64,000 nucleotides of DNA from Phycisphaerae bacterium (lineage in GTDB: Bacteria > Planctomycetota > Phycisphaerae > Sedimentisphaerales > Anaerobacaceae). Made by a program: the position numbers and the translations under genes. Of the stretch, positions 1 to 7,260 are shown in pieces. The notes below the pieces were generated by a model. It ran no database searches, was not told where the DNA came from, and saw only the letters and a program-made list of their open reading frames with translations. The stretch spans positions 1 through 64,000 of the forward strand of contig JAGOLX010000031.1 of NCBI GenBank assembly GCA_017993835.1. Direction: 5' to 3'. The stretch's first letter is position 1; each line of letters opens with the position of its first letter.

Positions 1-366
1 GGTGGGATCGGCCACATAGCTTCCGGGGCCATCCATGACCATATCTCCAAGAAACCGCTTTCTGGGAAATATCGTCCAACTGCGGCCTCGAAGCTGAGAA
101 AATCCTCTGTAACAATGCTACAGTCTCCCAATTATGTTCCGATTCCGCCGTCGATTGCCCGTCTGCAGTGGCGTGACAGCAGTCTTCGGCGAGATGATCT
201 GGGCCGTCCGGTGATTCGTATTTTCCTGGGCGGCGGAGGTTTCATCGGGCATTGGGGCGTTGTCATCGGCCACAAGGACATGCCGACGCCGCCATCGGAT
301 TTCTCTGACAATGGGGAGATACGTTGCCCGCTGGCCCCCGGCGCATATGTCTGGTATTCAGAATGA
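1..366 (+). CDS. C-terminal part of an unknown protein (5' end outside window)
   Basis: The frame beginning at base 1 is open for 121 codons to a TGA at 364-366, so this is probably the 3' end of a gene that starts upstream of the window. The last 50 or so residues read like real protein, with a glycine run (FLGGGGFIGHW), then DMPTPPSDFSDNGE and a hydrophobic-aromatic end GAYVWYSE. No known domain, membrane segment or catalytic motif is recognised. Base composition looks less GC-rich than the rest of the window. After the TGA the same frame is again open to a TAA at 571-573. It could instead be a chance open frame in a decayed region, so the call is tentative. Confidence 0.45.
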   Translation, partial: GGIGHIASGAIHDHISKKPLSGKYRPTAASKLRKSSVTMLQSPNYVPIPPSIARLQWRDSSLRRDDLGRPVIRIFLGGGGFIGHWGVVIGHKDMPTPPSDFSDNGEIRCPLAPGAYVWYSE

Positions 367-685
367 GATGCGAGACCTGGAGAATGCGATGCGTCATGTG
401 AGGTGAGAAATGATGTTGAGCAGAGGCCGTGTGTCCGCAAAGACCACGGTTCCAACGTCGTCACGCCGCTTGGAGGAATCGGGGCGGGCCTGTACGATGT
501 GCTCGGCGGAGGCTCTGATTCCCTCAGCGTCCACAAGGCCCGCGTGGATTTCAACGAACCCGCGGGTGAGTAATCGACTACGCCGTGTGGGCGTGGTCAA
601 CAGGATCACGCCGCGATGCGTCCTGACAGCAAGGACCCAGAAGGGGCATGGGGTGTCCAGGAGACTGCGACTCACGCGTCTCCAG
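367..685. other. gap without a clear gene; possible decayed coding sequence
   Basis: This gap lies between the 3' fragment at 1-366 and the end of the minus-strand transglutaminase gene. The frame of the preceding fragment continues without a stop to TAA 571-573, and its end (GGIGAGLYDVLGGGSDSLS and then HKARVDFNEPAGE) looks protein-like. A GTG at 403 could start a 56-residue peptide, but no good ribosome binding site precedes it. A weak hairpin (GGAGAC 660-665 with GTCTCC 678-683) sits just beyond the stop of the minus-strand gene and could help terminate it. Confidence 0.3.
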
Positions 686-2455
686 CTAACGCGTCAGTTC
701 TTCCATCAGCTCGGATGGCGACGTTGCGTCGATCGTCTCGGGTTTTGGGCCCAGAACCAGTTGACCTTTTTCGTTCGAGCGCGGCTCGGAAGCGAGCCAT
801 TTCCGCCATCGCGAATTGGCGGCGTTAAGAACGGAGTCCCATTGGCCGTCGTCGGTCGGGAACTTGCGGATCATCTTGCACTGATGGTCACAGTTTGCGG
901 CCGGATCGATGGTTCCCTTCGCCGAGATGGTGGATGGAGCACCCGGCATCTCGGTCAGCGACAAGTACGGCACACCACCGGCGGCCATGGGTCTTGCGTC
1001 GGCAAGTTCTCTGCTTTCATACTTCGGCGGGACGATCGCGACGTTGACCTGATACTCATTGGGCCAGGGCGATTTGCACATGCTCGACTCGATCGGATAC
1101 CAACCAAACTGAGGCACGTAGGCCTCGACGATATAGTGCGTCTGCAGCGGGCCGGACCAACTCGGATACCCCGCAACGACTCGGGCCGGGATATGGCTCG
1201 CTCGCAACAGGGCGGCCACAACGTTGGCGGAACTGGTGCATGATCCACGACCCGTCAACGCCTCGACGGCCGTCAGGTCCCTGGCTTGGCCTTGAGCGTT
1301 CGAGAAGATCACGCTGGCCCGCTCCTGAACGGCGGCAATCAGGGTCATCACATCATCGGCGTTTTCACGGATCTCCCTGCTCAATGCCTGGATCCTCTCG
1401 TGCTGCGAGTCGACACACCATGTGGACCCAAGCCACGGTTGACACTCCTCGGGCCACCGGTCGGGGATGTCTACCCGGTCCGGGACGTCGCTGAAGGACG
1501 ACGGACCCACGAGAACAAGGGAGCGGAATCTGATGCCCACCTTGTCGTGTTTAGGGCTGAGCGCGACCGATACCTTCGCAACATGGTTCTCCGGCGTGTC
1601 TTGATAGATCGCGACGCTGGTTGCGACCTCGGGAGGGTCCACGGTCAGTTCATAAGTCACGGGGACCTGCTGCCGATAGGCCAAGGGAACGGGGATCAAG
1701 ACGTTGGCGTCTTGTTCCTGCTTATCGTCAGCCTTCTTGGCCGCCAAGCCCAACGTTCTTGTCAGGCGACTGACCAGAGAAGGCCCGCACTTCAGCTCCA
1801 TGGCGCCGGTGATCTCAAGCAGGCCGGGACCGATGTCGTCAAACGATACGCCTCGAAGACCGCGGCCAGTCACCTCAGCGTCTTGATCGACAATCTCCAG
1901 CGAAACGTCATCCATCCATGCTTGCCCGCTGCCTGCCAAGAACATGCCCAGACAGATTGCCTCCGCGTCTTCAGCAATGTCGCCTACGATTTCATAGTAG
2001 TCCCAGTCCTTCTTCCGAATAGGACGATCGCTCATATTGTCGAAGAAGCCCATCCTGCGCTGCCCCTTCTCTCTGACCCGATCGACTCGCAGCCAAAGCT
2101 GGGCTCTGCCCTCTTGGCCATCGATGGCCGTACGAACCGCAGCCCGGTATCGTACGCGCGTCCCACGGAATGGAGCAGCATCGATCCTCTGCATCACGTT
2201 TCCAAACGGCCCAGATCCCTCCGCGCTCGGCTTGATCGTCAGACACTGTGTGCCGCTTTTCGGGTCCTCGTCGCAGACAAACACACGAAAGCCGGGGATC
2301 TTGGGCACAAGCCATTGAGCCGGAGCCTGACCGGGTTGCCCCTGTTCGAAGCCCGCGTTCGCAGGCACGGCTTCGGCCGCAGCCACACGAGATGTCCAGA
2401 CGAGGGCTATTCCCACGGCGGCGAGAATCACAAGACGGCACATTCGGCAGTTCAT
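686..2455 (-). CDS. secreted transglutaminase-like protein
   Basis: 589 residues. The start at 2455 is chosen because GGGAG lies about nine bases upstream and it puts a signal peptide (MNCRMCRLVILAAVGIALVW, cleavage near VAAAEA) at the very N-terminus; a longer frame begins at 2521. The N-terminal half looks like a beta-sandwich carbohydrate-binding-type region (NAGFEQGQPGQAPAQW; LRVDRVREKG). The C-terminal part carries a transglutaminase-like core: Cys406 in GRGSCTSSANVVAALLR, IPARVVAGYPSW, His440 in QTHYIVEAY, then FGWYPIESS. Glu456 stands where the usual catalytic Asp sits, so activity is uncertain. The family includes proteases and cross-linking enzymes acting outside the cytoplasm. It is transcribed divergently from rho and no neighbour suggests a substrate. 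Confidence 0.8.
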   Translation of the reverse strand: MNCRMCRLVILAAVGIALVWTSRVAAAEAVPANAGFEQGQPGQAPAQWLVPKIPGFRVFVCDEDPKSGTQCLTIKPSAEGSGPFGNVMQRIDAAPFRGTRVRYRAAVRTAIDGQEGRAQLWLRVDRVREKGQRRMGFFDNMSDRPIRKKDWDYYEIVGDIAEDAEAICLGMFLAGSGQAWMDDVSLEIVDQDAEVTGRGLRGVSFDDIGPGLLEITGAMELKCGPSLVSRLTRTLGLAAKKADDKQEQDANVLIPVPLAYRQQVPVTYELTVDPPEVATSVAIYQDTPENHVAKVSVALSPKHDKVGIRFRSLVLVGPSSFSDVPDRVDIPDRWPEECQPWLGSTWCVDSQHERIQALSREIRENADDVMTLIAAVQERASVIFSNAQGQARDLTAVEALTGRGSCTSSANVVAALLRASHIPARVVAGYPSWSGPLQTHYIVEAYVPQFGWYPIESSMCKSPWPNEYQVNVAIVPPKYESRELADARPMAAGGVPYLSLTEMPGAPSTISAKGTIDPAANCDHQCKMIRKFPTDDGQWDSVLNAANSRWRKWLASEPRSNEKGQLVLGPKPETIDATSPSELMEELTR

Positions 2456-2825
2456 TGGCTTCTCCCTTCGAGTGAGCCGTTGGCACATGAATCCAATACG
2501 ATGCAATCTCTGCCAACCCATTCAGGAGATCCTACCACTCTTGCTCAGCCACGGCGGCATTTCTATGCATCCCTATCAAGGACGCATTTGCAGGCCACAT
2601 GTTACCTGAGCCATCAGGAAATGCGAAATTGGCTCAAGAATGAGGATAGGGCCGTGTCCGACATCTCCTATGTAGTCTCAGCCTGCGGCTATGTTGCCCG
2701 CTGACCTGGGGAATCCGGGGTATGACAATTCCATCTCGATGGTTGCCAAGGCAAAGGATTGTGTTATGATACCGCCTTTGGGTCGGCCCATCGGGGGCCG
2801 CCGCACAATCCCATGGAAGGTGCTC
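2456..2825. other. divergent intergenic region, transglutaminase gene / rho
   Basis: 370 bases between two divergent starts. The rho-proximal half carries the sigma-70-like promoter listed separately. No convincing promoter was found by eye for the minus-strand transglutaminase gene, and no conserved RNA element or small gene was recognised. Confidence 0.5.
2743..2770 (+). promoter_or_regulatory. sigma-70-type promoter for rho
   Basis: TTGCCA at 2743-2748 and TATGAT at 2765-2770 are 16 bases apart. Expected transcription start is near 2777, giving a leader of about 50 bases before the ATG at 2826. Confidence 0.6.
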
Positions 2826-3950
2826 ATGAGTGAAGCAATCGCTGGAGTTTTGAAACGCATCAATAAGGATCAGTACTCGCTCCGTACGGTGGACCGGTCG
2901 TTTCGGACGGGCCCGCTGATGGCGTCGGTCCCGATGGACCTCGTACGCCGGTTCGGGATCATCGAAGGCGCCGCCGTCACCGGGCAGGTTGATCTGAAGA
3001 AGGGCAAACGCGTCGTGGTCTCGGTCGATTCGGTGGGGGGGCTGCCGCCGGAGAAGTTCCGAGGCCGCCCGCACTTCGCCGACCTGGTGGCTATCGACCC
3101 GTGCGAGCGGTTCGATCTGGGCGCCTGCGGCAACGAGAGCATGCGGATCGTCGACCTGATCTCGCCGGTCGGCAAGGGCAGTCGGCAGTTGATCGTCTCA
3201 CCGCCCAAGGCGGGCAAGACGATTCTCCTGGAGCAGATGGTCGGCGCGATCAAGCACTGCTCGCCAAAGACCCGCATCATCGTACTGCTGATCGACGAGC
3301 GCCCCGAGGAGGTCACCCATTTCAAGCGGGCCTGCCCTGGGGCGGAAGTGGTCTCCAGCACGAGTGACCATACCGCCGACGAGCATTGCGAGCTGGCCGA
3401 GTTGGTGCTCGCGCACGTCCAGAGCGAGCTGGAGTGCGGCCACGAGGTTGTCCTGATGATTGACAGCCTGACCCGCGTCGGGCGGGCGTTCAACAACCGC
3501 ACCCGGCGGGGCGGGGCCTCCCGGCCCACCATGAGCGGAGGTCTGGAGGCGGGCGTGCTGGAAATTCCCCGCCGGTTGTTCGGCTTGGCGCGGGCCATCG
3601 AGGACGGCGGCTCCGTCACGATCATCGCCACCTGCCTGGTCGACACCGGCTCCCGCATGGATCAACTGATTTTCGAGGAGTTCAAGGGCACCGGCAACAG
3701 CGAGCTGGTCCTGGACCGCTCGCTGGCCGAGCTGCGGATCTGGCCTGCGATCGACATCCCCGCCAGCGGCACGCGGAAAGAGGCGAAGTTGTATTCGCCG
3801 GACCATGGCCGCGGCTTGACCACGTTAAGACGGGTCGTTGCGAACTACGGACCCCGCGATGCGATGGAAGCCCTGTTCAAGCTGCTTCGCAAGTACCCGA
3901 CAAACCGGGAATTCCTCGCGGCCATGTCTCGCGGGGGCGCCCCGATCTGA
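2826..3950 (+). CDS. rho: Rho-family transcription termination factor, short form
   Basis: 374 residues; ATG 2826 is preceded by GGAAGG. Rho is a hexameric RNA-dependent ATPase that ends transcription. Visible parts: an OB-fold (cold-shock-like) RNA-binding segment around residues 17-95, then the RecA-like ATPase with Walker A PPKAGKT (126-132), DERPEEVTHF (158-167), Walker B VVLMIDS (208-214), and the conserved TIIATCLVDTGSRMDQLIFEE and SGTRKEAKLY stretches. It begins almost directly at the OB-fold, so the helical N-terminal bundle of E. coli Rho is missing. The Q-loop region reads NNRTRRGGASRPTMSGG rather than the usual form with P-x-SG-K/R and GGVD. It could be the only Rho or a second paralogue; the window cannot decide. 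Confidence 0.9.
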   Translation: MSEAIAGVLKRINKDQYSLRTVDRSFRTGPLMASVPMDLVRRFGIIEGAAVTGQVDLKKGKRVVVSVDSVGGLPPEKFRGRPHFADLVAIDPCERFDLGACGNESMRIVDLISPVGKGSRQLIVSPPKAGKTILLEQMVGAIKHCSPKTRIIVLLIDERPEEVTHFKRACPGAEVVSSTSDHTADEHCELAELVLAHVQSELECGHEVVLMIDSLTRVGRAFNNRTRRGGASRPTMSGGLEAGVLEIPRRLFGLARAIEDGGSVTIIATCLVDTGSRMDQLIFEEFKGTGNSELVLDRSLAELRIWPAIDIPASGTRKEAKLYSPDHGRGLTTLRRVVANYGPRDAMEALFKLLRKYPTNREFLAAMSRGGAPI

Positions 3951-4039
3951 CAAGCTGCAGATCGAGAACCCAGTCCGCGTCGCGTTGAACGGAGCGGAGT
4001 GAAGCATCCGGCTTGTGACCGAGTGAAAGGGATTCAGTC

Positions 4040-5434
4040 GTGGTGCAGAACGGCGGAGAGAGAGACTCGCAGGCATCGCGAGGTCCGCGGCGCACACAAC
4101 GACGTGTGACGCGGACCGGGCCGATCCTGCTTGTTCTATTGCTGTGCGGCGTCGCGGCCATTCTGGCCTTGCGGTGGCACTGGCGGCATGAGTTCCAGCG
4201 GCGTATTGGCGCGATTCGTGCGGGGGGCTACCCTGCGACGCCCGAGGAACACGACGCCTGGTACCCATGGCCCAAGTCGGGCGATAATGCCGCCAACTGG
4301 ATTGTCGGTGCCGCCACTCTTCACCAGGAACCTCCGAAAGGCGATTGGCAGCGTCTGGGCGAGATCCTCTGGCGACAAGACGTGGACCGGCCGGACCCGG
4401 GCCGGCCGCTCGCGGAAGACCTCACGGCTCTCTTGGAGCAGTACATCCGCGCGAACTCCGATCCGCTGGAATCGCTGTACGAAGCGGCGATGACTCCGGA
4501 GTGTCGATACCCGATCGACCTGTCCGCCGGACCGCGAGTTGCCATGTCCCATATCGGCAAGGTGCGGACAAGCGTGGGGCTATTGTGCCTCCAGGCGGTC
4601 TTGTGCGCCGAGCAGGAAGACCCAAACGCGGCGGTTCGCGCCGTCCGGGCGGCGATGCACGTCGCGGATTCGCTGCGCAATGAACCCGTCGTGATCTCAC
4701 ACATCATCAGGTTGTATGGGTGGGCCGGCATCTGCGCAACGATCGAGCGTGTCCTCAATCGGGTTCGCTGCACGGACGAACAACTCCAGACACTGTCCGA
4801 TGCCTTCGATAGACTCGATGTCACGACCGGCTTGTTGCGTGCCTGGGTAGGGGAGCGATGCCTGATGCACCCGCTCTTTGTGGGACCTCAGACCTTCGAC
4901 CGCGACGACTTTGGAAAGCTCCCGCCCGGTGCTCTGCTGGAGGCCTACGGCGCGCTCGGGCTCTCCGCCAGGGAGGGGATCATCTACCTTGACTTCGCGG
5001 AAGAGTGCCTGCGAATCGTCCAACTTCCCGTTTGTCAGTATCGCGCCGCGTGCGAGGCTGCGGATGCCCGCTATGTGCGAGGCAGGAGGGGAATTCTACT
5101 GCGGCGGATGACCCACGGGTCCGGCCTCTTCCGTTCGCACGTCTTGTATGTGGCGCGACTGCAAAACGCCAGGATCTCCCTGGCTCTGGAACGGCATCGG
5201 CTTGCCCACGGAGAGATTCCGCAGACGCTCGACCAGCTCGTGCCTGAGTTCCTGTCGGCTGTTCCACAAGACCCTTTTGACGGCCAGCCCATGCGGTATA
5301 ATCGCCAGGATGGCGGCTACATCGTCTACAGTGTCGGCGAGGACGGTAGGGACGATGCTGGCAAAATGCAGCCGTCCAAAGACGCCCGCGCCGGCGGCGA
5401 AACCTGGGACCTCGCGTTCCAGGTCCGTCGGTAA
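4040..5434 (+). CDS. single-pass membrane protein of unknown function with pilin-like C-terminal motif
   Basis: 464 residues, GTG start at 4040 with AAAGGGA seven bases upstream. A basic N-terminus (RGPRRTQRRVTRT) precedes one membrane helix at about residues 28-46, so most of the protein is probably extracytoplasmic. The middle is helical and not recognised. The C-terminus has the pattern ALERHRLAHGEIPQTLDQL, then VPQDPFDGQPMRYN and YSVGEDGRDD. This resembles the tail of type II secretion pseudopilin-like planctomycete proteins, where an elongated helix is followed by a small Asp/Gly-rich calcium-binding-like segment. It starts 89 bases after rho and ends 101 bases before the MoxR cluster, so it may be the first gene of that operon. 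Function unknown. Confidence 0.75.
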   Translation: MVQNGGERDSQASRGPRRTQRRVTRTGPILLVLLLCGVAAILALRWHWRHEFQRRIGAIRAGGYPATPEEHDAWYPWPKSGDNAANWIVGAATLHQEPPKGDWQRLGEILWRQDVDRPDPGRPLAEDLTALLEQYIRANSDPLESLYEAAMTPECRYPIDLSAGPRVAMSHIGKVRTSVGLLCLQAVLCAEQEDPNAAVRAVRAAMHVADSLRNEPVVISHIIRLYGWAGICATIERVLNRVRCTDEQLQTLSDAFDRLDVTTGLLRAWVGERCLMHPLFVGPQTFDRDDFGKLPPGALLEAYGALGLSAREGIIYLDFAEECLRIVQLPVCQYRAACEAADARYVRGRRGILLRRMTHGSGLFRSHVLYVARLQNARISLALERHRLAHGEIPQTLDQLVPEFLSAVPQDPFDGQPMRYNRQDGGYIVYSVGEDGRDDAGKMQPSKDARAGGETWDLAFQVRR

Positions 5435-5535
5435 CGTTTGGTCCTGGCCTGCGTCATACAGGTAGGCCGGCGATGCCGTCTGCCGGGACATTAACGCGTA
5501 ACCTGTGCTTAGATAGGGAATGAGGATCGGACGAG

Positions 5536-7194
5536 ATGTCGTTGCCGAAGGCAATCCAGCGAAAAGTCAGAGCGGTCCAGATTCGCTGCGGCGTGAATCT
5601 TCTCCTCCGTCAGGCCGGGAGGGTCCTGGCGGTCGCTGGAGCGGTAGCGGCCCTCGCGGTCCTGGCGGACCGTCTTGCGTCATTACGCACCTTGACGGCT
5701 TGGGGGATATGGTCATTCTGGAGCCTCGCGGCCATCGTTATACTGGCTCTCTGGGTTCTCAGGCTACCCAGTCGGATGGAGGCGTCTCTGTTGCTCGACG
5801 AGCGGCTCAAGCTCAGCGAGCGGTTCAGTACGACCCTGGCTTTCGCGCAGTCCAACGATCCCTTCGCCAAGGCGGCCCGCGCCGAGTCCCTCAGAGTGAT
5901 GCAACAGGCCAAGCTGGCGGGACACTTCCCGATCATGCTGTCGCGGAGTTGGGCCTACGGCACCGGGGTGTGGGCAGCGACCGCTGCAATGGTCTTTCTC
6001 CTGCCTCAGTACGACCTCTTCGGATTCGCCCGGGATCGGCAGGAAGAACAGAAGAAGGCCCAGGCTGTTCAGGCGGCCCAGACGCAGGTCAAGAAGGCGG
6101 TGCAGCAGGCCAAAGCAGCCGTCCGGGCGGCGGGGGACCCGAATCTCGCGGCGGACCTCAAGAAGCTCGACGAACTGGGTCATGCGGCCGAGCCACAGGA
6201 GGCCAAACGCGAGGCGATCAAGGCCCTTGGTGATCTGGCGGACAAACTCCAGCAGATGCAGGCGGGCGGGCAGGCCAAGACCGCCGAAGCGCTCCAGCAG
6301 ATGCTCAAACAATTGCACGGCTCGACCGACCCGTTCTCGCAACAGGTCCGCATGGCCTTGGGCAAGGGAGATTTCCCGCAGGCCGCCAAGGCGCTCGCCC
6401 AGTTGCAGAGCCAATTGAACGACGGATCGCTGCCGGAGGAAAGGCGCAAGGAGTTGGCTGCGCAGATGCAGAGCCTGGCCGCGGAGCTGGAGAAGCTCTC
6501 CCAGCAGAAGCGTCAGGTCGAAGAGGAACTGGCCAAGCTCGGACTCGACAAGCAGCTTGCCCAGGCGAGCCCGGAGCAGTTGCGACAGGCGCTGCAGAAG
6601 CAGGGGCTCAAGCCGGAGATGGTCGAGCAACTGATGAAGAAAGTGCAGGCGAGCCAGGCGGCTTCGGCCAGTTGTGCAAGTCTCGGGCAGGCCCTTGGGA
6701 TGGCGGCCGGCGCCGGCGGCCTTTCCAGCGACGGTTTGGCTGGAGCTATCGGCGAGCTGGATTCCCTTGACGCCATGCAGCAGCAGGTCATTCAGCTCCA
6801 GGCGACTCTGGCGGAGTTGTCGGGAGCCCTCGCAGGTCTCGGCCAAGGCATGGGCCAGGGCGACCGATGGGAGGTTGGCGAGGGTGGCGGCTACGGCGGG
6901 AAGGGAATCGGCCTGAGTTCCGTGGACGAGCACAGAATCACCTCGGACCCGCTGGCCGCGAACAAGACGGCCAAGGCACCGAGCCGGCCGGACAGCGGTC
7001 CCGCCGTCGCGAGCTGGTACTTCAAGGACGTGCAGATCAAAGGCGAGACCCAGCGCACCTTCGCCGAGGTTGTTCAAGCGGGACGCGACAGCGCCGCCGA
7101 GGCGATCAGCGAGAACCAGATCCCTCGACGGTATGAAGACGCGGTCAAGGCCTATTTCAATCAGCTTGAGGAGAGCGGTCCCAAACCGCAGTGA
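5536..7194 (+). CDS. coiled-coil membrane protein of the MoxR/VWA cluster
   Basis: 552 residues; ATG 5536 with GAGGA upstream. Membrane segments lie at about 28-45, 55-73 and 140-158. Between the second and third is a conserved-looking RMEASLLLDERLKLSERFST. After the third the protein is a long Gln/Ala/Lys/Leu-rich coiled coil (about 165-400) made of repeats such as QKKAQAVQAAQTQVKKAVQQ, followed by a glycine-rich linker and a short C-terminal domain ending near EDAVKAYFNQLEE. It resembles the large coiled-coil membrane proteins found next to MoxR, DUF58 and VWA genes, but no exact family is claimed. Its stop is immediately followed by the possible TTG start of the next gene, which implies co-transcription. 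Probably a scaffold for the VWA proteins. Confidence 0.8.
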   Translation: MSLPKAIQRKVRAVQIRCGVNLLLRQAGRVLAVAGAVAALAVLADRLASLRTLTAWGIWSFWSLAAIVILALWVLRLPSRMEASLLLDERLKLSERFSTTLAFAQSNDPFAKAARAESLRVMQQAKLAGHFPIMLSRSWAYGTGVWAATAAMVFLLPQYDLFGFARDRQEEQKKAQAVQAAQTQVKKAVQQAKAAVRAAGDPNLAADLKKLDELGHAAEPQEAKREAIKALGDLADKLQQMQAGGQAKTAEALQQMLKQLHGSTDPFSQQVRMALGKGDFPQAAKALAQLQSQLNDGSLPEERRKELAAQMQSLAAELEKLSQQKRQVEEELAKLGLDKQLAQASPEQLRQALQKQGLKPEMVEQLMKKVQASQAASASCASLGQALGMAAGAGGLSSDGLAGAIGELDSLDAMQQQVIQLQATLAELSGALAGLGQGMGQGDRWEVGEGGGYGGKGIGLSSVDEHRITSDPLAANKTAKAPSRPDSGPAVASWYFKDVQIKGETQRTFAEVVQAGRDSAAEAISENQIPRRYEDAVKAYFNQLEESGPKPQ

Positions 7195-7260
7195 TTGGAG
7201 ACCCGGGATGTCATTGTCCTGCGACAGCACGGAAGATGCGCGGATGGATGGGATTCGAGT

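Noticed and set aside
364-420. Selenocysteine at the TGA 364-366
   Set aside because: No bacterial SECIS-like hairpin follows and there is no family reason to expect selenocysteine.
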